DNA from: Gulosibacter massiliensis
GTDB lineage: Bacteria; Actinomycetota; Actinomycetes; Actinomycetales; Microbacteriaceae
Length of the DNA: 14,001 bases
Reading direction: 5' to 3'
Assembly: GCA_943325745.2 (NCBI GenBank)
Contig: CALPQP020000007.1
Coordinates: 1-14,001 of the forward strand
Below, one piece after another: positions 1 through 6,960 of this stretch. The number at the start of each line of letters is the position of its first letter. Within the stretch, counting starts at the first letter, position 1. Under the pieces are notes generated by a model, which saw nothing but the letters and a program-made list of their open reading frames with translations, made no database searches and was not told the origin of the DNA. The position numbers were made by a program, and so were the translations under genes.

Positions 1-304
1 AACCCACAATCGGGAGAAGGACAAAGAGATAGTAAGTTCCCTTGCGCCCGACGTCGTGTAGTCGTCGGACGGACAACGCAATCGACGGAACAAAAATGGC
101 GAGCTGCCAAAGATTCGACGGGAGGGAGGATTGCTGGAACGACATTCCGTCGAGAACGAGGGTCGTGCTCGGCCAGATAAGCCCAATCACAGCGCTGACG
201 AGAGTCGTGAATAAGACCGCGTACCAAAATTCACTGCGTCGCGCACGTCCGCTGAACGTGGCGTACTTCGAGAAAAAACTTCCGATTGCTGCGCCGAATG
301 ACAT
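1..304 (-). CDS. DUF805 family membrane protein (3' part cut by window edge)
   Basis: Partial gene: it starts at ATG 304 and runs off the left edge after about 101 codons. Reading the minus strand gives MSFGAAIGSFFSKYATFSGRA at the start, then RRSEFWY, a hydrophobic segment (about residues 29-43), and later PSIALSVRRLHDVGRKG. The F-x-GRARRSEFWY and RRLHDxGRKG motifs are hallmarks of DUF805, a family of small membrane proteins of unknown function with about four membrane segments. The start lies 7 bases past the stop of the upstream membrane-protein gene, and a TAGGGA ribosome-binding site overlaps that stop, so the two genes are probably one operon. The family call is firm; no function can be given. 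Confidence 0.85.
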   Translation of the reverse strand, partial: MSFGAAIGSFFSKYATFSGRARRSEFWYAVLFTTLVSAVIGLIWPSTTLVLDGMSFQQSSLPSNLWQLAIFVPSIALSVRRLHDVGRKGTYYLFVLLPIVG

Positions 305-311
305 GAGATCC

Positions 312-572
312 CTACTTGTTGGAGTTTTTTGCCCGGTAAAGGTACCTGGCAAGGACAACCATACCCCCGCCTATGAGAATAACGATTGCGCCGACGATAT
401 ACGCGAGCCCAGACAGGTGATTTGAATCGAGCACGTTGGGCACAATGGTGGCAATACCGTAACCCGCCAAAGTGATGCCAACGAAATAGGACAATACGAG
501 CGACCACCGTTGTTTGAGAAACGGGAGGGCGAAAACGCCAGCGATAAGCAAGAGAAACACGAGAGATTCCAC
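312..572 (-). CDS. Small three-helix membrane protein, unknown function
   Basis: Hypothetical protein of 86 residues. A GTG start at 572 is chosen because a GGGGG ribosome-binding site lies 5 bases before it and a strong promoter (601-629) predicts a transcript start near 594. That would exclude the upstream TTG at 599 and any extension into ssrA. Three hydrophobic segments are visible (about residues 2-16, 21-42 and 55-77), with a basic C-terminal tail (ARYLYRAKNSNK). No catalytic motif or recognisable family. It directly precedes the DUF805 gene with a 7-base gap, so the two membrane proteins are probably made together. Real gene is likely; role unknown. Confidence 0.6.
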   Translation of the reverse strand: MESLVFLLLIAGVFALPFLKQRWSLVLSYFVGITLAGYGIATIVPNVLDSNHLSGLAYIVGAIVILIGGGMVVLARYLYRAKNSNK

Positions 573-600
573 TGATGCCCCCAGGCTCGATTTGCTCAAA

Positions 601-629
601 ACTATAGTGACGTGTCGCGTGAAGCTCAA
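601..629 (-). promoter_or_regulatory. Sigma-70-type promoter for the small membrane protein operon
   Basis: On the minus strand a -35 TTGAGC (624-629) and a -10 TATAGT (601-606) are separated by exactly 17 bases. It sits between the 3' end of ssrA (651) and the GTG start at 572 and gives a predicted transcript start near 594, leaving a leader of about 22 bases with a ribosome-binding site. Quality is good by eye; no transcript data. Confidence 0.6.
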
Positions 630-650
630 TGTGGAATATGACCCACCTAA

Positions 651-1025
651 TGGTGGAGATGGGGGGAATTGAACCCCCGTCCAATACGAACAGTCGGAAA
701 CTTCTACGGGTGTAGTCAGTGAAGACGTTTTGCTCGGCCCCGACATTTGTCACTAACACCTAAGTCGACGAGCCCAGTATCAGTTAATGTCCTGCGAACC
801 CCTGACACACAAGTTCGTAGCAAGCCTTCTAAATGGCGCCAGGATCCGAGCCGAAGGCAGAACTCGGTCTGACGGACTTCGATGGCGGCTTATTAGGCAG
901 CGAGAGCGAAGTCGGTGCGCTTTGCGTTGGCACCTATTGGTTTGCAAGGGGCGTTTACGAGATAACCCTGCATCCTCGACCCGCTTCTATCCGGCTTAGA
1001 CGCACTGTCGAAACCGATCATCCCC
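651..1025 (-). ncRNA. ssrA: tmRNA (transfer-messenger RNA)
   Basis: Rescues stalled ribosomes together with SmpB by acting as both alanyl-tRNA and short mRNA. The mature RNA is about 375 nt. Its 5' end reads GGGGATGATCGGTTTCGAC and its 3' end reads GGGTTCAATTCCCCCCATC followed by TCCACCA, including a T-arm and encoded CCA. The 5' GGGGATG pairs with 3' CATCTCC (one G-U) to form the acceptor stem. The tag frame on the minus strand (931 down to 890) encodes ANAKRTDFALAA followed by two stops (TAA TAA), typical of actinobacterial tags and ending in the ALAA protease signal. smpB lies 89 bases upstream on the same strand. Confidence 0.97.
890..931 (-). other. tmRNA tag-peptide reading frame
   Basis: Resume codon GCC at 931-929 starts the tag ANAKRTDFALAA, closed by tandem TAA stops at 895-890. 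The hydrophobic C-terminal LAA is the known ClpXP-type recognition end. The resume codon is placed by likeness to other actinobacterial tags; the exact first Ala could differ by a codon. Confidence 0.9.
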
Positions 1026-1065
1026 GTGTGGGGAGGCGAGTCACATTCCACACTGTTGAGTTATC

Positions 1066-1080
1066 AAAACCCTTTCGGGT
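1066..1080 (-). terminator. Possible weak terminator or leader hairpin between smpB and ssrA
   Basis: The minus strand reads ACCC-GAAA-GGGT followed by a short T run: a 4-bp stem with a GNRA-type tetraloop. It is the only hairpin with a T tract between the smpB stop and mature ssrA. The stem is short for an intrinsic terminator, and because the candidate ssrA -10 lies upstream of it, it could instead be part of the ssrA precursor leader. Confidence 0.3.
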
Positions 1081-1088
1081 GCTTCACG

Positions 1089-1094
1089 ATTATA
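1089..1094 (-). promoter_or_regulatory. Candidate -10 element of the ssrA promoter
   Basis: A perfect TATAAT on the minus strand sits 64 bases before the mature 5' end of tmRNA and 20 bases after the smpB stop. No good -35 is visible 16-18 bases upstream (TAACGC at 17). It would give a precursor leader of about 55-60 nt, to be removed by RNase P. Moderate confidence because the -35 is weak. Confidence 0.42.
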
Positions 1095-1114
1095 GAACGC
1101 TCGTCCGACATGCG

Positions 1115-1591
1115 TTATTCCCCGCGCAGACGTTTCGACTTCATCGCGCGCTCGGCCTCGCGCTTGTCTTCCTTTTCGCGCAGAGTGTGACGCTTGTCGT
1201 AATCCTTTTTTCCCTTGGCGATGGCTAGTTCCACCTTGGCGCGGCCATCCTTGAAATAGATCTTCAACGGAACCAGCGTGTACCCGCCGTCGTGAATGCG
1301 GTGACTAATCTTGATGATCTCGGCGCGGTGCAGCAGCAACTTGCGCTTGCGCCGCGTCGCGTGGTTGGTCCACGTCCCCTGCGTGTACTCGGGGATGTGA
1401 ACCGACTCCATCCACATTTCACCATCGACTATCTGTGCCCAGCCGTCAACGAGTGACGCTTTGCCTAAACGAAGGGCCTTTACTTCGGTACCGACTAGCG
1501 AGAGGCCGCACTCAAAAGTGTCCTCGATGTGGTAATCGTGGCGCGCCTTGCGGTTCGTCGCAACGACTTTTTCGCCGAGTTCCTTTGGCAT
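1115..1591 (-). CDS. smpB: SsrA-binding protein SmpB
   Basis: 158-residue RNA-binding protein that delivers tmRNA to stalled ribosomes; length is normal for the family. Signature blocks are all present: [15 protein letters not shown] (13-27), GTEVKALR (34-41), HIPEYTQGT (65-73), the RKRKLLLH block (81-88) and the C-terminal GKKDYDKR (127-134), followed by the basic tail that mimics an mRNA in the decoding channel. ATG 1591 is preceded by AAGGGGGTG, a good ribosome-binding site. It lies 56 bases downstream of ftsX and just upstream of its RNA partner ssrA, an arrangement common in actinobacteria. Confidence 0.97.
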   Translation of the reverse strand: MPKELGEKVVATNRKARHDYHIEDTFECGLSLVGTEVKALRLGKASLVDGWAQIVDGEMWMESVHIPEYTQGTWTNHATRRKRKLLLHRAEIIKISHRIHDGGYTLVPLKIYFKDGRAKVELAIAKGKKDYDKRHTLREKEDKREAERAMKSKRLRGE

Positions 1592-1647
1592 GGCGCACCC
1601 CCTTTCCGGTCATCTGGTGAGTCCAAGCCCTCCAGTTTACATCCGGG

Positions 1648-2562
1648 CTAGACGCGAAGGTAACGGGAAATGGCGACGTACGCGCTGGTGGCAGCCAGCA
1701 CCGCACCGGCGAGGAGCAAGCCGGGGAACACAATCACGACGTCGGCGAGCGTGATGAAAGACGTTGTGGGCAGGGCGGCCGCGAGGTACCCGTCAACGAA
1801 AAAGACGACGATGCCCGCGATTGCGCCACACGCAAGGACCGAACCGATTGTCGCGGCAACCACGCCCTCCACGATGAACGGTGTTTGGATGTACCAATTC
1901 GATGCGCCGACGAGCCGCATGATTGCGAGTTCCCGGCGACGCGAGAACGCCGAGAGCCGGATCGTCGTCGCGATGAGCAGCGCGGCGGCAATGAGCATCA
2001 ACACCGCCACGCCAACCGCCGTCAGACTCGCGGCGTTTAGCGTCGCGAATATTCCGTCAAGATACGACCGTTGGTCGATGACCGACTCAACGCCACTCAT
2101 GCCACCCAATGCCTCGAAGACGAGGGCGGACTGCGTGGGGTCCTTGAGATTCACCCAGAAGGTCTGGGGCAACAGATCTGGGGTGACAAGGTCAACGACG
2201 GGGCTTCCCTTGAATTGCTGGGAGAAGTTTGCGTAGGCGTCGTCGTGGTTTTCGAAGTACCACTCATCGATGTAAGGAGTGAGCGTATCCGAATCCAGTT
2301 GCGTTTCGACCGCGGCGATTTGCTCGGCACTGGCCTCTTGCTGGTCGCACGCGCCGAGCGTCGAGTACTGCGTGCACAAATAGACCGCGACCTGCGCCTT
2401 GTCATACCAATACGACTTCATATTGCCAATTTGCAGTTGCAGCAACGCGGCCGATCCGACGAACGTCAGAGAGACCAGGGTCACCAAGATGACGGATACG
2501 ACCATCGAGATATTGCGCCGCACACCATTCCACGCCTCGATTAAGACGAAGCTCATTTTCAT
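1648..2562 (-). CDS. ftsX: Cell division protein FtsX (permease-like subunit)
   Basis: Membrane partner of FtsE in the FtsEX complex, which uses ATP hydrolysis to activate cell-wall hydrolases at the septum rather than to transport a substrate. 304 residues: a short cytoplasmic N-terminus, TM1 at about 20-43, an extracellular domain (about 46-175), then three more membrane segments (about 178-200, 230-256 and 270-296). The loop after TM2 carries [14 protein letters not shown] (208-221), the typical FtsX/MacB coupling segment. Cys63 and Cys72 in the outer domain could form a disulfide (inference). ATG 2562 overlaps the ftsE stop by four bases (ATGA); a second ATG two codons on is an alternative start. 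Confidence 0.95.
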   Translation of the reverse strand: MKMSFVLIEAWNGVRRNISMVVSVILVTLVSLTFVGSAALLQLQIGNMKSYWYDKAQVAVYLCTQYSTLGACDQQEASAEQIAAVETQLDSDTLTPYIDEWYFENHDDAYANFSQQFKGSPVVDLVTPDLLPQTFWVNLKDPTQSALVFEALGGMSGVESVIDQRSYLDGIFATLNAASLTAVGVAVLMLIAAALLIATTIRLSAFSRRRELAIMRLVGASNWYIQTPFIVEGVVAATIGSVLACGAIAGIVVFFVDGYLAAALPTTSFITLADVVIVFPGLLLAGAVLAATSAYVAISRYLRV

Positions 2563-3413
2563 AGCGGGTCTTCCTCGAGTCGATCGAGGTAGCTCAGGTC
2601 GACCGCCTCGCTGGTCGGCGTCATGGGGTCGAATGCCGGAATCGGGTCAAAGTCAATCGGTTCGATCGCGATGGGCTGCGAGTCGGCGCGGGAGGGAAAC
2701 GCGTCATCCACGTTGACAATCGGGTTAGCGCGCGTCCGGTATTGACCGCCCGCCTCGTCACGGATGATCCGTCCGTCACTCAGCTCGACGACCCGGCGCT
2801 TCATGTCGTTCACAATCGCGGTGTCGTGGGTGGCCATCAGAACCGTCGTTCCGGCGGCGTTGATGTTGCGCAACACGTCCATGATTCCCGCCGAGGTTGC
2901 GGGGTCGAGGTTTCCGGTCGGTTCGTCGGCCAACAGGATTGCGGGTTTGTTCACGACCGCGCGGGCGATCGCGACGCGCTGTTGCTCACCACCCGACAGC
3001 TCGTGCGGAAGACGGTTTTCCTTGTTCCCCAAACCGACGAGCCCGAGAACCTCGGGGACAGCGTCGTGAATGTAGGCCTCGCTCCGGCCGAGGACGCGAA
3101 GGGCGAATGCGACGTTGTCGAACACGGTCTTGGTCGGCAGAAGGCGGAAGTCCTGGAAAACAACCCCGAGGTTGCGGCGGTAAGCGGGTACTTTGCGATT
3201 CGACAGTCGACCGAGATCCTGCCCGAGGACGTGAATGAGTCCGGTCGACGAGCGCTCTTCACGCAGGATGAGACGCAAGAACGACGACTTGCCACTGCCG
3301 GAAGCGCCCACGAGGAAAACGAACTCCCCGGGCTTTACCTCGAGGGTCGCGTCGTGCAAGGCGGGTCGGTTTCCCGACTTGTAGACCTTGGACACACCAT
3401 CAAATCGAATCAT
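2559..3413 (-). CDS. ftsE: Cell division ATP-binding protein FtsE with long C-terminal tail
   Basis: Cytoplasmic ATPase of FtsEX. Walker [10 protein letters not shown] at 36-44, Q-loop VVFQDF at 84-89, ABC signature LSGGEQQ at 139-145, Walker B ILLADEP at 159-165 and H-loop His196 are all intact. At 284 residues it is about 55 longer than classical FtsE (roughly 225-230): residues after about 228 form an acidic, proline-rich tail (for example [17 protein letters not shown]) with no ABC homology. The tail overlaps the ftsX start, so the frame is constrained. ATG 3413 lacks a clear ribosome-binding site; a TAGGCT hexamer 7 bases before it would fit a leaderless transcript, though without an obvious -35. 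Confidence 0.95.
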   Translation of the reverse strand: MIRFDGVSKVYKSGNRPALHDATLEVKPGEFVFLVGASGSGKSSFLRLILREERSSTGLIHVLGQDLGRLSNRKVPAYRRNLGVVFQDFRLLPTKTVFDNVAFALRVLGRSEAYIHDAVPEVLGLVGLGNKENRLPHELSGGEQQRVAIARAVVNKPAILLADEPTGNLDPATSAGIMDVLRNINAAGTTVLMATHDTAIVNDMKRRVVELSDGRIIRDEAGGQYRTRANPIVNVDDAFPSRADSQPIAIEPIDFDPIPAFDPMTPTSEAVDLSYLDRLEEDPL

Positions 3414-3466
3414 CGCGTTTAGCCTAATCGCGGGCTTTCAACCAGCGTGGAGCGACACTCGACCAA

Positions 3467-4573
3467 CTAGTGCGTCTTCTGTTTGCGGTGGCGGATGCCC
3501 GCCGCGATGAAACCGTCGAGATCGCCGTCGAAGACCGCTTGCGGACTGTTGACTTCGTGGTTCGTTCGAAGGTCCTTGACCATCTGATACGGCGCGAGAA
3601 CATACGACCGCATCTGGTCACCCCACGACGCCGTGATGACACCCGCGAGTTCCTTCTTCTTTTTTGCTTCCTCTTCCTTTTGGATGAGCAGCAGGCGACT
3701 CTGCAGGACGCGAAGAGCCGCGGCGCGGTTTTGAATCTGACTCTTCTCGTTTTGGCACGACACCACCGTTCCCGTGGGTAGGTGGGTGATGCGAACCGCC
3801 GAGTCAGTCGTATTGACCGACTGACCGCCAGGGCCAGACGAACGGAAAACGTCGACGCGAATGTCCGAGTCAGGAATGTCGATCACTTCGGTCGCCGCCA
3901 ACAGGGGTACGATCTCGACGGCGGCGAATGACGTTTGGCGCTTACCCGCCGAGTTGAACGGACTCATGCGAACGAGGCGGTGCGTTCCCGCCTCGACCGA
4001 CAAGGTCCCAAACGCGAACGGGGCGTCGACTTCGAAAGTCGCGCTTTTAATTCCCGCTTCTTCGGCGTAGGACGTGTCCAGCACTCGCACCGAGTATTTG
4101 TGTTGTTCGGCCCAGCGCAAGTACATCCGCAGAAGCATCTCGGCGAAATCCGCCGCATCAACACCACCCGCACCGGATCGAATCGTGACGATTGCGGGCA
4201 ACGGGTCGTACTCGCCATCGAGAAGAGTCTGGACCTCCAACGTGCCGATTACTGACTCGAGGGCCAAGAGTTCATTGAGCACCTCGGTCGCCGAATCGTC
4301 GTCACCGGCTTCTTTCGCCATGTCGAGAAGAACATCGAGGTCGTCCAGGCGTTGTTGCACGTCGTTCACGAGGTCGCGCTGGGTTTGCGCATGGGACAGT
4401 GCACTGGTCACTGCCTGCGCCGATGCCTGGTCATCCCACAGGTCGGTCGCTCGGGCCTTCTCGGAAAGCTCGGTTATCCGAGTCGTCAGTTCGGGCAAAT
4501 CCACGACACTGACGATGTCCGCGAACGACGAGCGAAGTGCCGCGATGCGGTCGGAAACGTCCAACGAAATCAT
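3467..4573 (-). CDS. prfB: Peptide chain release factor 2 (RF2)
   Basis: Reads UGA and UAA stops and triggers peptide release. 368 residues, normal length. The stop-recognition tripeptide SPF is at 204-206 (RMSPFNSAGKRQTSFA context), which marks RF2 rather than RF1 (PxT). The catalytic GGQ is at 249-251 in SGPGGQSVNTTDSAVRI. The N-terminus (MISLDVSDRIAALRSSF...) is in one continuous frame, so the autoregulatory +1 frameshift known from E. coli and many other prfB genes is absent. ATG 4573 lies 12 bases after the TadG-like stop and has a poor ribosome-binding site, suggesting coupling or readthrough. Followed by ftsE after 53 bases. Confidence 0.96.
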   Translation of the reverse strand: MISLDVSDRIAALRSSFADIVSVVDLPELTTRITELSEKARATDLWDDQASAQAVTSALSHAQTQRDLVNDVQQRLDDLDVLLDMAKEAGDDDSATEVLNELLALESVIGTLEVQTLLDGEYDPLPAIVTIRSGAGGVDAADFAEMLLRMYLRWAEQHKYSVRVLDTSYAEEAGIKSATFEVDAPFAFGTLSVEAGTHRLVRMSPFNSAGKRQTSFAAVEIVPLLAATEVIDIPDSDIRVDVFRSSGPGGQSVNTTDSAVRITHLPTGTVVSCQNEKSQIQNRAAALRVLQSRLLLIQKEEEAKKKKELAGVITASWGDQMRSYVLAPYQMVKDLRTNHEVNSPQAVFDGDLDGFIAAGIRHRKQKTH

Positions 4574-4585
4574 GAGATTGCCAGA

Positions 4586-5014
4586 CTACCCTTCGTCGCT
4601 TAGAGTCCCGATGTTTGGCCGAGCGGACCCGGTCGCCTCGAGTTGGATTCGAACCGGAAAGAACTGGCTAACGAGAGGCGGGGACCACGTGGACCGGACC
4701 GTCACTCGAGCGGTAACCGAGTCGGGCGTTGACGCAGTCACGAGGCGAATTCCGTCGCTTGACTCGGAGACAAATGCGCTGACCGCGCGCCAAACCTGAC
4801 GGTTCACTAATCGCACGGCCAGCGATGTTCCGTCGAATTGCGCGGTGAGTGGATCGAATGACTCAGCGCCGACGAGCGCCGCCATGTCGGCGGTGGATTG
4901 CAGGCTCGTTCGTGCCAACGCCAAATCAGTCGAATCGATGATTCCCACAACCGCCACGCCGCACAGCGCCACGAGCCCCGCGACCATGGGCAAGAGAGAA
5001 CCGCGATCGCTCAC
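4586..5014 (-). CDS. TadG-like / helicase-secretion-neighbourhood TadE-like protein
   Basis: 142-residue protein with one N-terminal membrane segment (DRGSLLPMVAGLVALCGVAVVGII, cited in outline: residues 3-26) and the family motif ARTSLQSTADMAALVGAESF (34-53), which matches the TadG-like pattern R-x-x-LQ-x-AAD-x-AAL-x-GA. Such proteins accompany actinobacterial tad/flp pilus or related secretion loci as small pseudopilin-like components. The start is GTG 5014, which overlaps the stop of the TadE-like gene as GTGA, so the two are translationally coupled. No tadA ATPase, tadB/C membrane protein or flp pilin gene is in the window. Confidence 0.75.
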   Translation of the reverse strand: MSDRGSLLPMVAGLVALCGVAVVGIIDSTDLALARTSLQSTADMAALVGAESFDPLTAQFDGTSLAVRLVNRQVWRAVSAFVSESSDGIRLVTASTPDSVTARVTVRSTWSPPLVSQFFPVRIQLEATGSARPNIGTLSDEG

Positions 5015-5445
5015 CTGTTTACCGACGTGATCGAAACACGTGCCGTTGCGCTGCGCGACACCGTGACTCGTGGCGCGATGTCGATGCCGGGCAGGGCCGG
5101 AATGAATCGCAACGGCAGATCAAATTGCACCGTCAACTCGACAAGAGCCCCCCGACGTAGACAATTACTCCTCGAGCAGTCGAGTTCCCAATTAGAGGTG
5201 GCGTCGAGCACTCCGTGATCGTCGGCGACCAAAGTCGTAATGGCGCGAACTCGTTCCAACCCGATGTTCGTCGATTCGGCGCGTGTAAAGGCTCGGACAC
5301 CGTGCCGTGCGGCGGCCGTTGCCGCGAAGGTTGCTGACGCAATCTGACTCGTGGTGACCGTCAGTGCCACCAACGGGACGAGCAGGGCGACGGACGCGAC
5401 AATGAATTCGATGCTGGCGCTCCCTCGATCGGGCATCGTGCTCAT
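5011..5445 (-). CDS. TadE-like pseudopilin family protein
   Basis: 144 residues from ATG 5445. N-terminus MSTMPDRGSASIEFIVASV: the DRGSASIEF...Glu motif followed by about 20 hydrophobic residues is the TadE signature (prepilin-like processing site before a membrane anchor). The rest is probably extracytoplasmic and holds two close cysteines (DCSRSNCLRR), a possible disulfide loop. An upstream GTG at 5469 in frame could add eight residues; neither start has a strong ribosome-binding site. It starts 50 bases after the aldehyde dehydrogenase stop, so readthrough from that gene is possible. Role in pilus or secretion assembly is inferred from family only. Confidence 0.72.
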   Translation of the reverse strand: MSTMPDRGSASIEFIVASVALLVPLVALTVTTSQIASATFAATAAARHGVRAFTRAESTNIGLERVRAITTLVADDHGVLDATSNWELDCSRSNCLRRGALVELTVQFDLPLRFIPALPGIDIAPRVTVSRSATARVSITSVNR

Positions 5446-5495
5446 GGACGAAGTTTTTCGCGACAGCACGAGTACCGCTCGCGTTGTCCACAGGA

Positions 5496-6887
5496 TTAGT
5501 GCGCTGCGGTTCGAATCAGCTTTTTGTTGACGAATTCGTCGAGCCCAAAGTGTCCCAGCTCGCGACCGAAACCGGATTTCTTGATTCCGCCGAACGGCAG
5601 GTCGACGTGCGAGTCGGTGTTCTCGTTGATATAGACCATGCCCGATTCGAGTCGATCGGCGACGTAACGGGTGTCGTCAGGGTTGGATCCAAATACTGCG
5701 CCGGACAGTCCGAATTCCGAACCATTCGCCAGCGCAATCGCCTCGTCCTTGTCCGCGACGCGGTAGACCACGGCGACAGGACCAAACAGTTCTTCGCTGA
5801 ACGCCCGTGCCGCGGGCGTGACGTTGGTGAGCAGCGTCGGCGCCATAAACGAACCGACATCCCCCACCCTGTGACCGCCCATCACGAGAGTCGCGCCGTT
5901 GGCGACGGCGTCGTCCACTTGCCCGATCAGGTCCTCAACGGCTCCGAGCGACGACAGCGGACCCAGTTTCGTTTCGGAATCGAGCGGGTCCCCCACGGTG
6001 TAGGTCTGCAGTTGGGCCCCGAAGCCCTCGACGAACCGGTCGTACACGGAATCGAGCACGATAAAGCGCTTCGCGGCGGTACACGCCTGGCCCGCATTGC
6101 TCATCCGGCCCGACGCCGCGGCGGCAATCGTGGCGTCAAGGTTCTCGTCGTCGAGGACGATGAACGGATCGCTTCCGCCCAACTCGAGCACGACCTTCGT
6201 GAGAGCGCGACCAGCGGCTTGGGCAACGGCGGCCCCTGCCTTCTCGCTTCCCGTCAACGAGACGCCCTGAACGCGCGGATCAGCAATGATTGTCTCGATG
6301 TCGCGGCTCTCGACAAACAGGTTGATGTAGGCGCCGTCCGGCAATCCCGCATCGCGGAAAATCTGTTCCTGCGCGAGTGCCGATTCCGGACAGTTGCTCG
6401 CGTGCTTGAGGATGATGGTGTTGCCAAGGAGCAGGTTTGGTCCGGCGAAACGCGCAACTTGATAGTAGGGATAGTTCCACGGCATGATGCCAAGGAGAAC
6501 GCCGAGCGATTGTGAGCGGACAATCGCGTGCCCACCCGACATCGGGTGCATGTCCTGATCGGCGAGGTGCCCCGGCCCCCGGGTGGCGTAGAACTCATAG
6601 ATATCGCCGACGAAACCAGCTTCGCCCCGACCTTGTCGTACCGGTTTTCCCATCTCGCGGGCGATGATGTCGGCGAGATGATTTTTGCGCTCGCGGTACA
6701 AATCCGCGACGCGCTGAAGCACTGCGGCACGTTCGGCGAGGGGTGTTGCGCTCCACGTCGTGTGAGCCGCATCGGCGCGCGAAATTGCTGCGGCGATGTC
6801 GGCAGAGGTCGCGCTCGGGAATTCGCGTTCGACGATTCCAGTGGTGGGATTGGTTACGGCATAGGGCATACATTCATTGTCGTTCAT
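5496..6887 (-). CDS. NAD(P)-dependent aldehyde dehydrogenase, succinate-semialdehyde dehydrogenase-like
   Basis: 463 residues from ATG 6887. ALDH superfamily residues are all in place: Asn138 in PWNYPYY, Lys161 in NTIILKH, the LTGSEKAG cofactor loop (211-218), general base Glu235 in ELGGSDPFIVLDD, and catalytic Cys269 in NAGQACTAAKR. The sequence resembles GabD/Sad-type semialdehyde dehydrogenases, so likely substrates are succinate semialdehyde, aminobutyraldehyde or its gamma-glutamyl form (inference). The start is chosen because a -10 TATTTT ends 8 bases before the ATG, consistent with a leaderless mRNA; a TTG two codons upstream and an ATG at 6869 are alternatives. It is divergent from the FadR-type regulator and precedes the TadE-like gene. 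Confidence 0.93.
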   Translation of the reverse strand: MNDNECMPYAVTNPTTGIVEREFPSATSADIAAAISRADAAHTTWSATPLAERAAVLQRVADLYRERKNHLADIIAREMGKPVRQGRGEAGFVGDIYEFYATRGPGHLADQDMHPMSGGHAIVRSQSLGVLLGIMPWNYPYYQVARFAGPNLLLGNTIILKHASNCPESALAQEQIFRDAGLPDGAYINLFVESRDIETIIADPRVQGVSLTGSEKAGAAVAQAAGRALTKVVLELGGSDPFIVLDDENLDATIAAAASGRMSNAGQACTAAKRFIVLDSVYDRFVEGFGAQLQTYTVGDPLDSETKLGPLSSLGAVEDLIGQVDDAVANGATLVMGGHRVGDVGSFMAPTLLTNVTPAARAFSEELFGPVAVVYRVADKDEAIALANGSEFGLSGAVFGSNPDDTRYVADRLESGMVYINENTDSHVDLPFGGIKKSGFGRELGHFGLDEFVNKKLIRTAAH

Positions 6888-6894
6888 TGACAAG

Positions 6895-6923
6895 AAAATA
6901 CGTTTATCCCTAAACGATTCACA
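6895..6923 (-). promoter_or_regulatory. Promoter of the aldehyde dehydrogenase gene, probably leaderless
   Basis: Minus strand -10 TATTTT (6895-6900) and -35 TGTGAA (6918-6923), spaced by exactly 17 bases. Seven bases separate the -10 from ATG 6887, so transcription would begin at or next to the start codon; there is no ribosome-binding site, which fits leaderless expression common in actinobacteria. The -35 is a weak match. The spacer is almost filled by the palindrome at 6901-6916. Confidence 0.5.
6901..6916. promoter_or_regulatory. Palindromic operator candidate for the FadR-type regulator
   Basis: CGTTTATCCCTAAACG: perfect 6-bp arms (CGTTTA/TAAACG) around a 4-base centre, abutting the -10 of the aldehyde dehydrogenase promoter and lying in the regulator's own upstream region. 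A nearly identical sequence recurs upstream of the permease gene (12880-12892). Position suggests repression of the dehydrogenase gene and autoregulation; binding by the neighbouring regulator is inferred. Confidence 0.6.
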
Positions 6924-6924
6924 G

Positions 6925-6930
6925 TATCGT
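6925..6930 (+). promoter_or_regulatory. Candidate -10 element of the regulator gene
   Basis: TATCGT, with a weak -35 (GTTTAT, 6902-6907) 17 bases upstream that overlaps the palindromic operator. Leader to GTG 6961 would be about 24 bases with a GGAGG site. Only a plausible placement. Confidence 0.35.
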
Positions 6931-6960
6931 GATTGAAGAGTTCAAGCGATCGGAGGTTAC

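Noticed and set aside
312..746. Longer version of the small membrane protein, starting inside ssrA
   Set aside because: The first part is the translated 3' end of tmRNA; a promoter and ribosome-binding site support the shorter GTG start at 572.
1592..1647. AGCCC...GGGCT pairing between ftsX and smpB as a terminator
   Set aside because: Five-base stem with a 14-base loop and no T run.
2742..3422. 226-codon plus-strand open frame antisense to ftsE
   Set aside because: Lies wholly over the conserved ABC ATPase; low-complexity composition and no motif.
3467..4573. Programmed +1 frameshift in prfB
   Set aside because: The N-terminal region is one continuous frame with no in-frame TGA; the frameshift is absent.
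4074..4799. 241-codon plus-strand open frame across prfB and the TadG-like gene
   Set aside because: Ser/Arg-rich translation typical of a wrong frame, crossing two real genes.
5484..5492. TTGTCCACA, identical to an actinobacterial DnaA-box consensus
   Set aside because: A single box between two genes, without a cluster or AT-rich region; chance match, not an origin.
5484..6515. 343-codon open frame on the plus strand, antisense to the aldehyde dehydrogenase
   Set aside because: It mirrors a well-conserved enzyme gene on the other strand, has no family motif and is a GC-driven shadow frame.
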